Below, piece after piece: positions 8,577 to 16,388 of a stretch of 64,000 nucleotides of DNA. The notes beneath the pieces were generated by a model that worked only from the letters and a program-made list of their open reading frames with translations, was not told where the DNA came from and did not search any database. The stretch is taken from the NCBI RefSeq assembly GCF_000721235.1, contig NZ_JOFH01000015.1, forward strand, positions 62,001 through 126,000, given 5' to 3'. The translations under genes were made by a program, and so were the position numbers. The stretch is from Streptomyces olivaceus. GTDB taxonomy: Bacteria; Actinomycetota; Actinomycetes; Streptomycetales; Streptomycetaceae. Every line of letters starts with the position of its first letter. Within the stretch, counting starts at the first letter, position 1.

Positions 8577-9803
8577 TCAGCGGCAGCGCTTGCGCAGGGC
8601 CGCCAGGCCGTCGTAGCTGATCTTGGCCTCGCGCAGCGACTGCGCGGGGTCGGTGTCGCTCGGGGAGTTGTCGTCCTCGACCATCGGGTTGTGGTAGTTG
8701 CGCTGCCCGACCCTGGAGAAGAAGGTCGTGTAGTCGATGACGCCCGTGCCGAAGGGCACCATGTCGTAGCCCTGGCCGTTGGTGGTGTCGACGACGCCGT
8801 CCTTGGCGTGGAACAGCGGGTAGCGGCGGTTGTGACGGACCACCAGCCCGGCCGGGTCGAAGACGTTCTTCCTGGTGGAGCCGTCGTGGGCGGTGTACTC
8901 GTGGAACTTGTACTGGGCCACGTGCGCCCAGAAGATGTCCATCTCCAGCCAGACGACGCGCGGGTCGGTGACCTTGAGGAAGTACTCCAGCTTCCGGATG
9001 CCCGAGCTGGCGGTCGGCCGGCCCTGGTCGTCCAGCGGGCCGCCGTCGAGCAGGAACCCGTAGGCGCCGTCGTGGTTGTGGGTGTAGAGCTTGACGCCCT
9101 CGCGGTGGGCGATGGCGCCGAGGGCGTTCCACTTGTCGGCGGCCACGTCCCAGTCGGCGCGGTAGGAACTGTTGGTGGGGTCGCCGCCGGTGCCCATGTG
9201 GTCCATGCCGAGGATGTTGGCGATCTCCAGGTGCTTCTTGAAGGTCTCCTCGTCCTCCTTCGTCAGCGGCCAGGAGGACGGGATGAAGCCGTGGTTGCCC
9301 TGGGCGCGCAGGCCGTAGTCGTCGAGCCAGGAGCGCAGCAGCCTGGCACCCTTGACCGACTCCAGGCTCGCGCCGCCCGGGGCGTTCGCGTGCTGGTTGT
9401 ACCCGGCGAACTCCACCTGGCGGTAGCCGTGGCGGGACAGCTGCTTGAACACCTCGCGGAAGCCGGAGGGCAGGTCGGAGGCGAGGGGGTCGCGGGCGGT
9501 GGCGTCACGGACGGTGTAGAGGATGATGCCGCGCTTGTCCGCGGGGACGAGGACCTGACCGCGCCCGTGACCGTGTCCGTGGTCGTGGTCGTGTCCGTGG
9601 TCGTGGTCTCTGTCCCGGTCGTGCGCGAGGGCCGGGGAGGCGCCGAAGACGGGGGCCGCCACGGCGCCGGCCGCCACGGCGGTGCAGGTGCTCAGGAAGC
9701 GGCGGCGGCCGACGCCGAGGGCGCGGCGCAGGCCCTCGCCCGGGCCGTCGGCGGACGCGGCCGGGGTGGTGTCGGTGCGCGAGGGGTCGGTGAACGGGGT
9801 CAC
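8577..9803 (-). CDS. Tat-exported sugar isomerase/epimerase-like TIM barrel
   Basis: The 408-residue protein begins with a twin-arginine signal (GVGRRRFLSTCTAVAAGAVA, cleavage near ASPALAH). A His/Asp-rich tract of about 20 residues follows (HDHGHDHDHGHGHG). The rest is an AP-endonuclease-2/xylose-isomerase-like barrel with VEFAGYNQ, YTHNHDGAYGF, VWLEMDIFW and FHAKDG placing metal-ligand Glu, His and Asp. The GTG at 9803 is chosen because AGAAGG lies 8-10 nt upstream; a longer ATG reading from 9899 would hide the signal peptide. Substrate unknown. It follows the ebo-type operon but has its own 123-nt leader. The His/Asp tract suggests metal capture in the cell envelope. Confidence 0.8.
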   Translation of the reverse strand: MTPFTDPSRTDTTPAASADGPGEGLRRALGVGRRRFLSTCTAVAAGAVAAPVFGASPALAHDRDRDHDHGHDHDHGHGHGRGQVLVPADKRGIILYTVRDATARDPLASDLPSGFREVFKQLSRHGYRQVEFAGYNQHANAPGGASLESVKGARLLRSWLDDYGLRAQGNHGFIPSSWPLTKEDEETFKKHLEIANILGMDHMGTGGDPTNSSYRADWDVAADKWNALGAIAHREGVKLYTHNHDGAYGFLLDGGPLDDQGRPTASSGIRKLEYFLKVTDPRVVWLEMDIFWAHVAQYKFHEYTAHDGSTRKNVFDPAGLVVRHNRRYPLFHAKDGVVDTTNGQGYDMVPFGTGVIDYTTFFSRVGQRNYHNPMVEDDNSPSDTDPAQSLREAKISYDGLAALRKRCR

Positions 9804-9926
9804 GGGTGCCTGCCTTCTGGGTCGTGGCCTGCCCCGATGCGGCTCGGGCCGGCCGTTGTCAGTGCCGTGTGTTTCACTCTCGGTAGTCGGATTCGGCAAT
9901 CGCCCCGATGGGTCGCACCGGGTGCG

Positions 9927-11348
9927 TCAGCCGAGTCCGGCGAGCCGGAGCAGGAGTTGTTTCACATCGGTGGCCGCGACGCGGTCGCCGACAGCGCGGG
10001 GGGTGGAGCAGATGAGGAGCGGACCGTCGTCGTCACTCGCGGGGAGGCGGCCGTGGCTGCCCCGAATAGGTGAGGCGTCGAGGGGCACGACCGCCATGCG
10101 GTAGCGCATGCCGAGCTTCTTGCGGGCCAGGGCGGTGGCCGCCTTGACCTTGACGTAGGGGTCGAGCGGATCCATGAACAGCTCGACCGGGTCGTAGCCG
10201 GGTTTGCGGTGGATCTCGACGAGCTGCGCGAAGTCGGGCGCGCGGTCGTCGTCGAGCCAGTAGTAGTACGTGAACCAGGCGTCCGGCTCGGCCACGGCGA
10301 CGAGTTCGCCGGCCCGCGGGTGGTCGAGGTGCTGGGCCTTCTTGCCCTCGTCGTCGAGGAGTTCGGCGATGCCGGGCAGCCCCTCCAGGGCGGCTCGGGT
10401 CGCGTCGAGGTCCTCGGGGCGGCGGACGTACACGTGGGCGATCTGGTGATCGGCGACCGCGAAGGCGCGGGAGGCCATCGGGTCCAGGTACTCCATGCCG
10501 TCCTGGGTGTGCACCTCGAGCAGTCCGGCGCGGCGCAGGGCGCGGTTGATGTCCACGGGCCTGCTGACGGGCGTGATGCCGTACTCGGAGAGCGCGACGA
10601 CGGTGCGGCCCTCGGCGCGGGCGTCGTCGAGCAGCGGGGCGAGGGCGGCGTCCAGGTCGGCGGCGGCCTTGAGGGAGCGCGGGTCGTCGGGGCCGAAGCG
10701 CTGCAGGTCGTAGTCGAGGTGAGGGAGGTAGCACAGGGTCAGGTCGGGGTGGCGGGTGGCCATGATGTGCCGGGTGGCGTCGATGATCCACTGGCTGGAG
10801 ACCAGGTCGGCGCCGGGTCCCCAGAAGTGGAAGAGGGGGAAGGTGCCGAGTCTGTCGGTGAGTTCGTCGTGCAGGGCCGGGGGCCTGGTGTAGCAGTCGG
10901 GTTCCTTGCGGCCGTCGGCGTAGTAGACGGGACGGGGGGTGACGGTGATGTCGGTGTCGGCGCCCATGGCGTACCACCAGCAGATGTTGGCGACGGTGTA
11001 GCCGGGGTGGGCGCGGCGGGCGGCGTCCCAGAGCTTGTCGCCGGCGACGAGTCCGTTGTGCTGGCGCCACAGCAGGACGTCGCCGAGTTCGCGGAAGTAC
11101 CAGCCGTTGCCGACGATGCCGTGTTCGGCGGGCATGGTGCCGGTCAGGAACGTGGACTGGGCGGCGCAGGTGACGGCGGGCAGCACGGTGCCGAGCGGCG
11201 CGCGGGAGCCGGACTGGCCTAGCTGCTTGAGGCTCGGCATGTGGTCGAGGAGACGGGGGGTGAGGCCGACGACGTCGAGGACGAGGAGGGGGGTGGGGGC
11301 CGGTCCGTCGGAAGGGGCGGGTCCGTCGGAGGGGACGGGGTGGGTCAT
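9927..11348 (-). CDS. Type I phosphodiesterase/nucleotide pyrophosphatase, EboF-like
   Basis: The 473-residue protein has the alkaline-phosphatase fold. The first metal aspartate is in LLVLDVVGLTP and the probable threonine nucleophile in LPAVTCAAQSTFLTG. Further metal ligands are in YLPHLDYDLQRFG, LSEYGI and VADHQIAHVYV. There is no signal peptide. Its ATG overlaps the EboE stop (ATGA), so it is translated with that gene. In cyanobacterial ebo clusters a protein of this family (EboF) accompanies EboA-E, which are implicated in moving a precursor to the periplasm during scytonemin synthesis. The substrate here is unknown; a prenyl- or sugar-linked phosphodiester made by the neighbouring enzymes is a reasonable guess. 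Confidence 0.85.
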   Translation of the reverse strand: MTHPVPSDGPAPSDGPAPTPLLVLDVVGLTPRLLDHMPSLKQLGQSGSRAPLGTVLPAVTCAAQSTFLTGTMPAEHGIVGNGWYFRELGDVLLWRQHNGLVAGDKLWDAARRAHPGYTVANICWWYAMGADTDITVTPRPVYYADGRKEPDCYTRPPALHDELTDRLGTFPLFHFWGPGADLVSSQWIIDATRHIMATRHPDLTLCYLPHLDYDLQRFGPDDPRSLKAAADLDAALAPLLDDARAEGRTVVALSEYGITPVSRPVDINRALRRAGLLEVHTQDGMEYLDPMASRAFAVADHQIAHVYVRRPEDLDATRAALEGLPGIAELLDDEGKKAQHLDHPRAGELVAVAEPDAWFTYYYWLDDDRAPDFAQLVEIHRKPGYDPVELFMDPLDPYVKVKAATALARKKLGMRYRMAVVPLDASPIRGSHGRLPASDDDGPLLICSTPRAVGDRVAATDVKQLLLRLAGLG

Positions 11349-12520
11349 GGCAGTTCCTTCAGTCCGAGGTCCGTCAACAGGTCGCGGGCGAGGGTGAGCT
11401 CGGCGGCGATGCCGTCGGTGAGCTGGCCGCGGGCGCGGGGCCGCAGCTCGGGCGGGAGGGCCTGCCAGGTGTAGGTCTCGACCTCGAGATGGCGGGTGAG
11501 GGGGTGCGGGCCACCGACCAGCCGGGTCAGCACGGTCTTGAGCACGGGGAGGGTGGAGGTGAGGGGCGCGGCGGGGGCCGCGTGCAGCGGGACGTGGAAG
11601 TGCGAGCGCCAGGGCGCGGTGTCCGGCAGCGGGCCGCCGTCCGCGAGGGCCTCGTCGAGGTCGTCGGTGCCCTGCCGGCCGCCGGACGGGGTGGTGGTGC
11701 GGGTCTGGTGCAGGAAGCGCGGTTCGGCGAAGGCGCCGAGTGCCTCGCGGACCGCCGGGTCGGCGGGCTGCTCGGCGTGCAGGGCGGCGGATAGCTGGGA
11801 CTTGACGACGGGTACGCGGGCGGCCGTGAGGGCGTCCAGAGCGGTGTGCGGGTCTTCGAAGGAGGTGGCGAGGTGGCAGGTGTCGACGCAGATGCCGACG
11901 CGGTCGTGGCCGATCGCGGTCAGCGGGGCGATGGCGTCGTGGGTGGTCTCGACAACGCAGCCGGGTTCGGGTTCCAGGCCGATGCGGATGGAGCGGCCGG
12001 TCAGCTCGTGCAGGGCGTCGAGGCGTTCGGCGAGGGTGACCAGCGCGGCGCGGGCCTTGTCGGCGCGGGTCTCGTCGTAGGCGGTGCGCCAGGCGAGCGG
12101 CAGGGTGGAGATGGTGCCGTCCGTGACGTCGTCGGGCAGCAGGCCGGCCAGCAGCCGGGCCAGGGCGGTGGTGTGTTCGAGGCGCTCGGGGTCGGACCAG
12201 TCCGGCTTGTAGACGCGGTACTTGACCTCTTCGGCGCCGAACCCCTCGTAGGGGAAGCCGTTGAGGGTGACGACCTCCAGGCCGCGCCGGTCGAGTTCGG
12301 TGCGCAGGCCGCGCAGGGCCGCGGGGTCGGTGACCAGGGCGTGGGCGGCGTCGCGGGCCAGCCACAGCCCGATGCCGAGCCGGTCGCGGCCCAGGCGCCT
12401 GCGCACCGGCTCGCAGTGGTCGCGGAGCTGGGCGAGGACGCCGTCGAGGGTTTCGGCGGGGTGGACGTTGGTGCAGTAGGCGAGGTGGACGGTGGAGCCG
12501 TCGGGGTGCCGGAAGCGCAT
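11345..12520 (-). CDS. eboE: EboE-like metabolite traffic protein (TIM barrel)
   Basis: The 391-residue protein begins MRFRHPDGSTVHLAYCTNVHPAETLDGV, characteristic of the EboE group of xylose-isomerase-like barrels. Candidate metal-site segments are LEVVTLNGFPYEGF, IGLEPEPGCVVE, VGICVDTCHLATSFEDP, VPVVKSQLSAAL and WRSHFHVPLH. Several residues between LSAALHAEQ and RFLHQTRT form a segment not found in ordinary epimerases. It starts 3 nt after the TatD-like gene and overlaps the phosphodiesterase gene by 4 nt. EboE is a hallmark of ebo clusters; its reaction is not known. Confidence 0.88.
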   Translation of the reverse strand: MRFRHPDGSTVHLAYCTNVHPAETLDGVLAQLRDHCEPVRRRLGRDRLGIGLWLARDAAHALVTDPAALRGLRTELDRRGLEVVTLNGFPYEGFGAEEVKYRVYKPDWSDPERLEHTTALARLLAGLLPDDVTDGTISTLPLAWRTAYDETRADKARAALVTLAERLDALHELTGRSIRIGLEPEPGCVVETTHDAIAPLTAIGHDRVGICVDTCHLATSFEDPHTALDALTAARVPVVKSQLSAALHAEQPADPAVREALGAFAEPRFLHQTRTTTPSGGRQGTDDLDEALADGGPLPDTAPWRSHFHVPLHAAPAAPLTSTLPVLKTVLTRLVGGPHPLTRHLEVETYTWQALPPELRPRARGQLTDGIAAELTLARDLLTDLGLKELP

Positions 12521-12523
12521 CGC

Positions 12524-13372
12524 TCACTCCCCGCCGCGCAGGATGGAGTTGCCCTCGTGGGTGGCGTCGCCCGAGGCCACGTCGAGTTCCAGGCGCCCGC
12601 TGAGCCCGTAGAAGTCGACGGGGTTGCGCCACAGCACCCGGTCCACGTCGTCCTCGGTGAAGCCCTCGGCGAGCATCAGGTCGCCGACCTTGCGCGTCTT
12701 GAGCGGGTCGCTTCTGCCCCAGTCGGCGGCGGAGTTCACCAGCACCCGCTCCGGGCCGTACTCGCGCAGCAGGGCGACCATCCGGACCTCGTCCATCTTG
12801 GTGTCCGGATAGACGGAGAAGCCGAGCCACGCCCCGCTGTCCTTCGCGTCCTTGACGGTGGTCTCGTTGAGGTGGTCGACCAGCACCCGGTCGGTGGGCA
12901 GCGCGGACTCCCGGACGACGTCGAGGGTGCGGCGCAGGCCGGCGAGCTTGTCGCGGTGCGGGGTGTGCACGAGGGCGGGCAGGCCGTGGTCGGCGGCGAG
13001 CTGGAGCTGGGTGGCCAGGGCGGTGTCCTCGGCGGGCGTCATCGAGTCGTAGCCGATCTCGCCGACCGCCACCACCCGGTCCTTGACGAGATAGCGGGGC
13101 AGTTCGTCGAGGACGGGCAGGCAGCGGGGGTCGTTCGCCTCCTTGGGGTTGAGGGCGATCGTGCAGTGGTGGGCGATGCCGTACTGGGCGGCGCGGAAGG
13201 GCTCCCAGCCGAGCAGGGCGTCGAAGTAGTCGCGGAAGGAGGCGGGCGAGGTGCGGGGCTGGCCCAGCCAGAAGGAGGGTTCGACGAGGGCGCGGACGCC
13301 GGCCGCGTACATGGCCTCGTAGTCGTCGGTGGTCCGGGAGGTCATGTGGATGTGGGGGTCGAAGATGCGCAT
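12524..13372 (-). CDS. TatD-like metal hydrolase (EboB-type)
   Basis: The 282-residue protein is an amidohydrolase-fold TatD relative. It has FDPHIHMTSRT (metal His-X-His), VVAVGEIGYDS (metal Glu), LPALVHTPH and VLVDHLNE (metal His), and VNSAADWGRSDP (metal Asp). The family includes 3'-5' DNases, but this subgroup accompanies EboA. The start codon overlaps the eboA stop by one base (TGATG), implying coupling. Its place between EboA and EboE matches EboB of cyanobacterial ebo clusters, so a small-molecule hydrolase role is more likely than DNA repair. Confidence 0.85.
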   Translation of the reverse strand: MRIFDPHIHMTSRTTDDYEAMYAAGVRALVEPSFWLGQPRTSPASFRDYFDALLGWEPFRAAQYGIAHHCTIALNPKEANDPRCLPVLDELPRYLVKDRVVAVGEIGYDSMTPAEDTALATQLQLAADHGLPALVHTPHRDKLAGLRRTLDVVRESALPTDRVLVDHLNETTVKDAKDSGAWLGFSVYPDTKMDEVRMVALLREYGPERVLVNSAADWGRSDPLKTRKVGDLMLAEGFTEDDVDRVLWRNPVDFYGLSGRLELDVASGDATHEGNSILRGGE

Positions 13373-14106
13373 CAGGACTCCTTGCCGTGGGGGCCGGCGG
13401 TGCCGGGCGCGGAGGGCGTCGGCTCGGTCAGGGCCAGGACGCGGTGCAGGTCCTCGGGGACGGTGCGGCCCGCGGCGGTGCGTTCGGCGGCGTAGTCGGC
13501 GAGCATGCGGGCGAGTTCGTCGTCCGCGTGGGCCCGGCGGGCGAGGTCCGCCACGCTGTCGACGGGGACACCGGTGAACAGGCACTTGAGGACGGCGTGC
13601 CGCCACTGGTGGGCGTCGAGGTGCCGGGCGGCGTACGGGCCGAGGGCGGCGGCGACGAGCCGGGTGTCGTTGGTGCGCAGCGCGTCCTCGACGAGCGGCA
13701 GGGCGTCCGGTCCCGGCACGAGGTGGGCCAGTGCGTGCAGGACGGCGCGGCGTTCGTCGGCGGTGCCCTGGGAGTAGACCCGGCTCAGGGCCTCCTCGTC
13801 GGCACGGGCGGCGTGCAGGACGAGGACGCGGGCGGCGTCGGCGTGGGCGGGCCCGCAGCGGCGGCCGGCCTCGGCGAGGCGCAGCTCCCACACGGAGATG
13901 GGGCCGTGGGTGCCGGGGTGGGCGGCGGCCTCGTCCAGGGCCCGGTCCAGCCAGGCGCGGGCGGCCGGGTCGAGCCGGGCGGCGAGGAGGGAACGCAGGT
14001 CGGCGGGCGGGACCCGGGCGGGGGTGGTGCCCTCGGGTTCCGGTCCGGCGGGGGTGCCGTCCGCGTCCTGGGTGGGGGTGGCGTGGGCGGCGGGTGGCTG
14101 CGTCAT
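13372..14106 (-). CDS. eboA: EboA-domain protein
   Basis: The 244-residue protein has a disordered N-terminus (about 35 residues, Pro/Thr/Gly-rich) and an alpha-helical body. It ends in the recognisable EboA region HQWRHAVLKCLFTGVPV, LARRAHADDELARMLADY and AERTAAGR. EboA has no assigned biochemical activity but defines the ebo cluster. GGGAG lies about 9 nt before ATG 14106. It is translated between the first TIM-barrel gene (12-nt gap) and the TatD-like gene (1-nt overlap). Confidence 0.88.
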   Translation of the reverse strand: MTQPPAAHATPTQDADGTPAGPEPEGTTPARVPPADLRSLLAARLDPAARAWLDRALDEAAAHPGTHGPISVWELRLAEAGRRCGPAHADAARVLVLHAARADEEALSRVYSQGTADERRAVLHALAHLVPGPDALPLVEDALRTNDTRLVAAALGPYAARHLDAHQWRHAVLKCLFTGVPVDSVADLARRAHADDELARMLADYAAERTAAGRTVPEDLHRVLALTEPTPSAPGTAGPHGKES

Positions 14107-14118
14107 GGATGGCTCCCT

Positions 14119-15345
14119 TCAGTGGGTGGCGGAGGGCTCGCCCGGGCGGTCGGCGGGGAGGGCCGCCGCCGCGGCCCGGTGGAGGAACGGGAGGGAGTGC
14201 GCGGCGAACTGCGGCCCGGCGTGGGAGTGGCGGGGCAGTTCGACGACGGTCAGGCCCTGGTAGCCGGTGGCGGCGAGGGCCTCCAGTACGGGCGGGAAGT
14301 CGATCTCGCCGTCACCGAAGGGGAGGTGTTCGTGGACGCCGCGGCGCATGTCCTCGATCTGGACGTGCCGCAGCCAGGGCGCGGCGGCGCGTACGCACTC
14401 GGCGGGAGGGAGCGGTTCGAGGCACTGGCAGTGGCCGATGTCCAGGGTGAGGCCGAGGTGCTCGGGGTCGCCGAGGGCTCGGCGCAGGGTGTGGAAGTCG
14501 GCGAGGGTGGACAGGAGGTGGCCCGGTTCGGGCTCCACGGCGAGGGGGACGCCCTCGGTGGCGGCGGCGTCGAGCACGGGCGCCAGGGTCTCGGCCAGCC
14601 GCTTCCACGCCGTGTCCTCGTCCGTGCCCTGCGGGGTGATGCCGCTGAAGCAGTGCACGGCGTGCGCTCCGAGGTCGGCGGCGACGCGCACGGCGCGGAC
14701 CAGGAGGTCGGCGCGGCGGTCGCGGTCGCCGGGGTCCGGGTCGAGCAGGGAGGGGCCGTGTTTGCGGCGCGGGTCGAGCACGTAGCGGGCGCCGGTCTCG
14801 ACGGTGACGCCGAGTCCGAGGGTGTCCAGCCGCCGGGCGACGTGGCGGGTGCGGGCGGCCAGGTCGTCGGCGAGGGGGTCGAGGTGCATGTGGTCGAGGG
14901 TCAGGCCGACCCCGTCGTAGCCCAGGTCGGCGAGGAGACCGAGGGCGTCGTCGAGCCGGAGGTCGGCGAGACCGTTGGTGCCGTAGCCGAAGCGGATCGG
15001 GGCCGGGCCGGCGCCGCCGGGGCCCGGCGGCAGGCGCCGGGGGGCGGTGCCTCGGCCGGGGTGCGCGCGCGGGCTCCGGGGAGCGGTCCCGGGCGGGGTG
15101 CCGTCGCGGTGCGGCACCGGGCCCGGGGACGGAGCCCCCTGCGCCCCCGGGGCCGCGCTGGAGGGCGCGGTCCGGCTGCCGGAGAGCGGCGCCGGGTTCG
15201 CGCCGCTCGGCCGGGACGGCCTCTCGTCCGGGGGCCACGACGGGCCGGTGGCTGCGGGCCCGTACGCGTGGGGGTCGGAACTGGGTGGCGGGCCCGGGGT
15301 CGCGGAGGCGTGCTCGCCCGGCGTGCGGTCGGGGGTGCGGCTCAT
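14119..15345 (-). CDS. Sugar phosphate isomerase/epimerase-like TIM barrel with disordered N-terminus
   Basis: Residues 1-115 are almost entirely Pro, Gly, Ala, Ser and Arg, with no predicted structure. From FGYGTNGLADLRL (about 118) a xylose-isomerase-like barrel follows, with VGLTLDHMHLDPL, VPLAVEPEPGH, LGLTLDIGHCQCL, HVQIEDMRRGVHEH and LTVVELPRHSH placing the Glu/Asp/His metal site. Total length is 408. The ATG overlaps the UbiA stop (ATGA), so the unusual extension is translated. Barrels of this type isomerise or epimerise sugars and inositols; with an inositol-phosphate synthase in the same operon, an inositol- or inosose-like substrate is possible. Confidence 0.8.
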   Translation of the reverse strand: MSRTPDRTPGEHASATPGPPPSSDPHAYGPAATGPSWPPDERPSRPSGANPAPLSGSRTAPSSAAPGAQGAPSPGPVPHRDGTPPGTAPRSPRAHPGRGTAPRRLPPGPGGAGPAPIRFGYGTNGLADLRLDDALGLLADLGYDGVGLTLDHMHLDPLADDLAARTRHVARRLDTLGLGVTVETGARYVLDPRRKHGPSLLDPDPGDRDRRADLLVRAVRVAADLGAHAVHCFSGITPQGTDEDTAWKRLAETLAPVLDAAATEGVPLAVEPEPGHLLSTLADFHTLRRALGDPEHLGLTLDIGHCQCLEPLPPAECVRAAAPWLRHVQIEDMRRGVHEHLPFGDGEIDFPPVLEALAATGYQGLTVVELPRHSHAGPQFAAHSLPFLHRAAAAALPADRPGEPSATH

Positions 15346-16388
15346 GTGATGCTCACCTTCCTCATCGCGGCCCGTCGTGCGAACAGGCGGCCCGCCGGGG
15401 CGAGGGCGGCGGTCAGGAGGGCCGTCGCACTCGCGCCGGAGCGGGCGGCGAGGGCGGCCTGGAGCGGGATCGTGGCCCGGATGCCGCCGCCCACGGCGCG
15501 CTGGGTGAGCGGGGGTGACGGGTTGAGCGCGGCGTGGAAGTAGGGGCGGGCCGCCGTGGCGGCGTACGCGGCACCCAGCGCCGCCGTGAGAACGCCGGTG
15601 GGACCCGGCAGGCCGGGGGCGGCTGCTGCCCGCCGGCCTGCCGGGAGTCGGGTCCGGCGGCGGGCGACGTAACCGGTCAGCGCCCCCGTCGTCGCGAGGG
15701 CCGCCAGCGGGGCCAGGACCGAACCGCCGGTGGTCTCCCGGCGGGAGACGGCCGTCACCGCGAGGGTGTGGCTGCCCAGCAGCGCCGCCGAGGGCAGCGC
15801 GGCCCGGGTGCCGCCGCCGGTGGCGGCCGCGCCCAGGAGGAGGTCGAGTCCGCGGGCGGCGGCCATGGCGGCGGGACCGGCGGGCGTGTGCTTCAGGGCG
15901 AGGTCGTAGGCCCAGACGGTGACCGCCAGCGGCGTGGCGACCGCGAGGGCGGGGCGCCCCGCGCCGGCGGCCAGTGCCAGGCCCGCGCCGGTGAGCACGC
16001 CGGCGGCGGTGAGGGCGGCGGCGGGGCGGATGCGGCCGGACGGCAGGGGGCGGTGCGGGCGTTCCACCGCGTCCTCGGCGCGGTCCGCCCAGTCGTTGAG
16101 GGCCATGCCGGCCTCGTACAGGCACAGGGAGGAGCCGATGGCGAGGAGGGCGCGGGGGCCGGGGCGCGCACCGGCCGCCGCCGCGCCGGCCAGGGCGTCG
16201 CCGGGGACGGTGAACAGGGCCGGCAGGCGCAGCAGTTCGGCCCAGGCGCCCGCGCGGGCGGTGCGGGGGCCGGGCGGGCGGGGCGCGGCGGGAGCGGAGG
16301 GAGGCGCCGACTGGGGGGCGGCGTCCTGCTCGCCGGTCGCGCCGGCCCGCGAGGAGGCGGCCCGTGCCGCGGCGGCGGTGCGGCTCAT
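15342..16388 (-). CDS. UbiA-family prenyltransferase (EboC-type)
   Basis: The 348-residue integral membrane protein has 7-9 hydrophobic segments. The first UbiA aspartate motif is intact (NDWADRAEDAVERPHRPLPSG, residues about 98-118 in two adjoining pieces). The second loop carries YDLALKH rather than a standard DxxxD. The first 45 residues are an Ala/Pro-rich soluble tail. It is coupled by 4-nt overlaps to the inositol-phosphate synthase upstream and the TIM barrel downstream. UbiA enzymes attach a polyprenyl or phytyl chain from a diphosphate donor to a small acceptor; EboC occupies this position in ebo clusters. A lipid-anchored polyol product is an inference. Confidence 0.82.
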   Translation of the reverse strand: MSRTAAAARAASSRAGATGEQDAAPQSAPPSAPAAPRPPGPRTARAGAWAELLRLPALFTVPGDALAGAAAAGARPGPRALLAIGSSLCLYEAGMALNDWADRAEDAVERPHRPLPSGRIRPAAALTAAGVLTGAGLALAAGAGRPALAVATPLAVTVWAYDLALKHTPAGPAAMAAARGLDLLLGAAATGGGTRAALPSAALLGSHTLAVTAVSRRETTGGSVLAPLAALATTGALTGYVARRRTRLPAGRRAAAAPGLPGPTGVLTAALGAAYAATAARPYFHAALNPSPPLTQRAVGGGIRATIPLQAALAARSGASATALLTAALAPAGRLFARRAAMRKVSIT

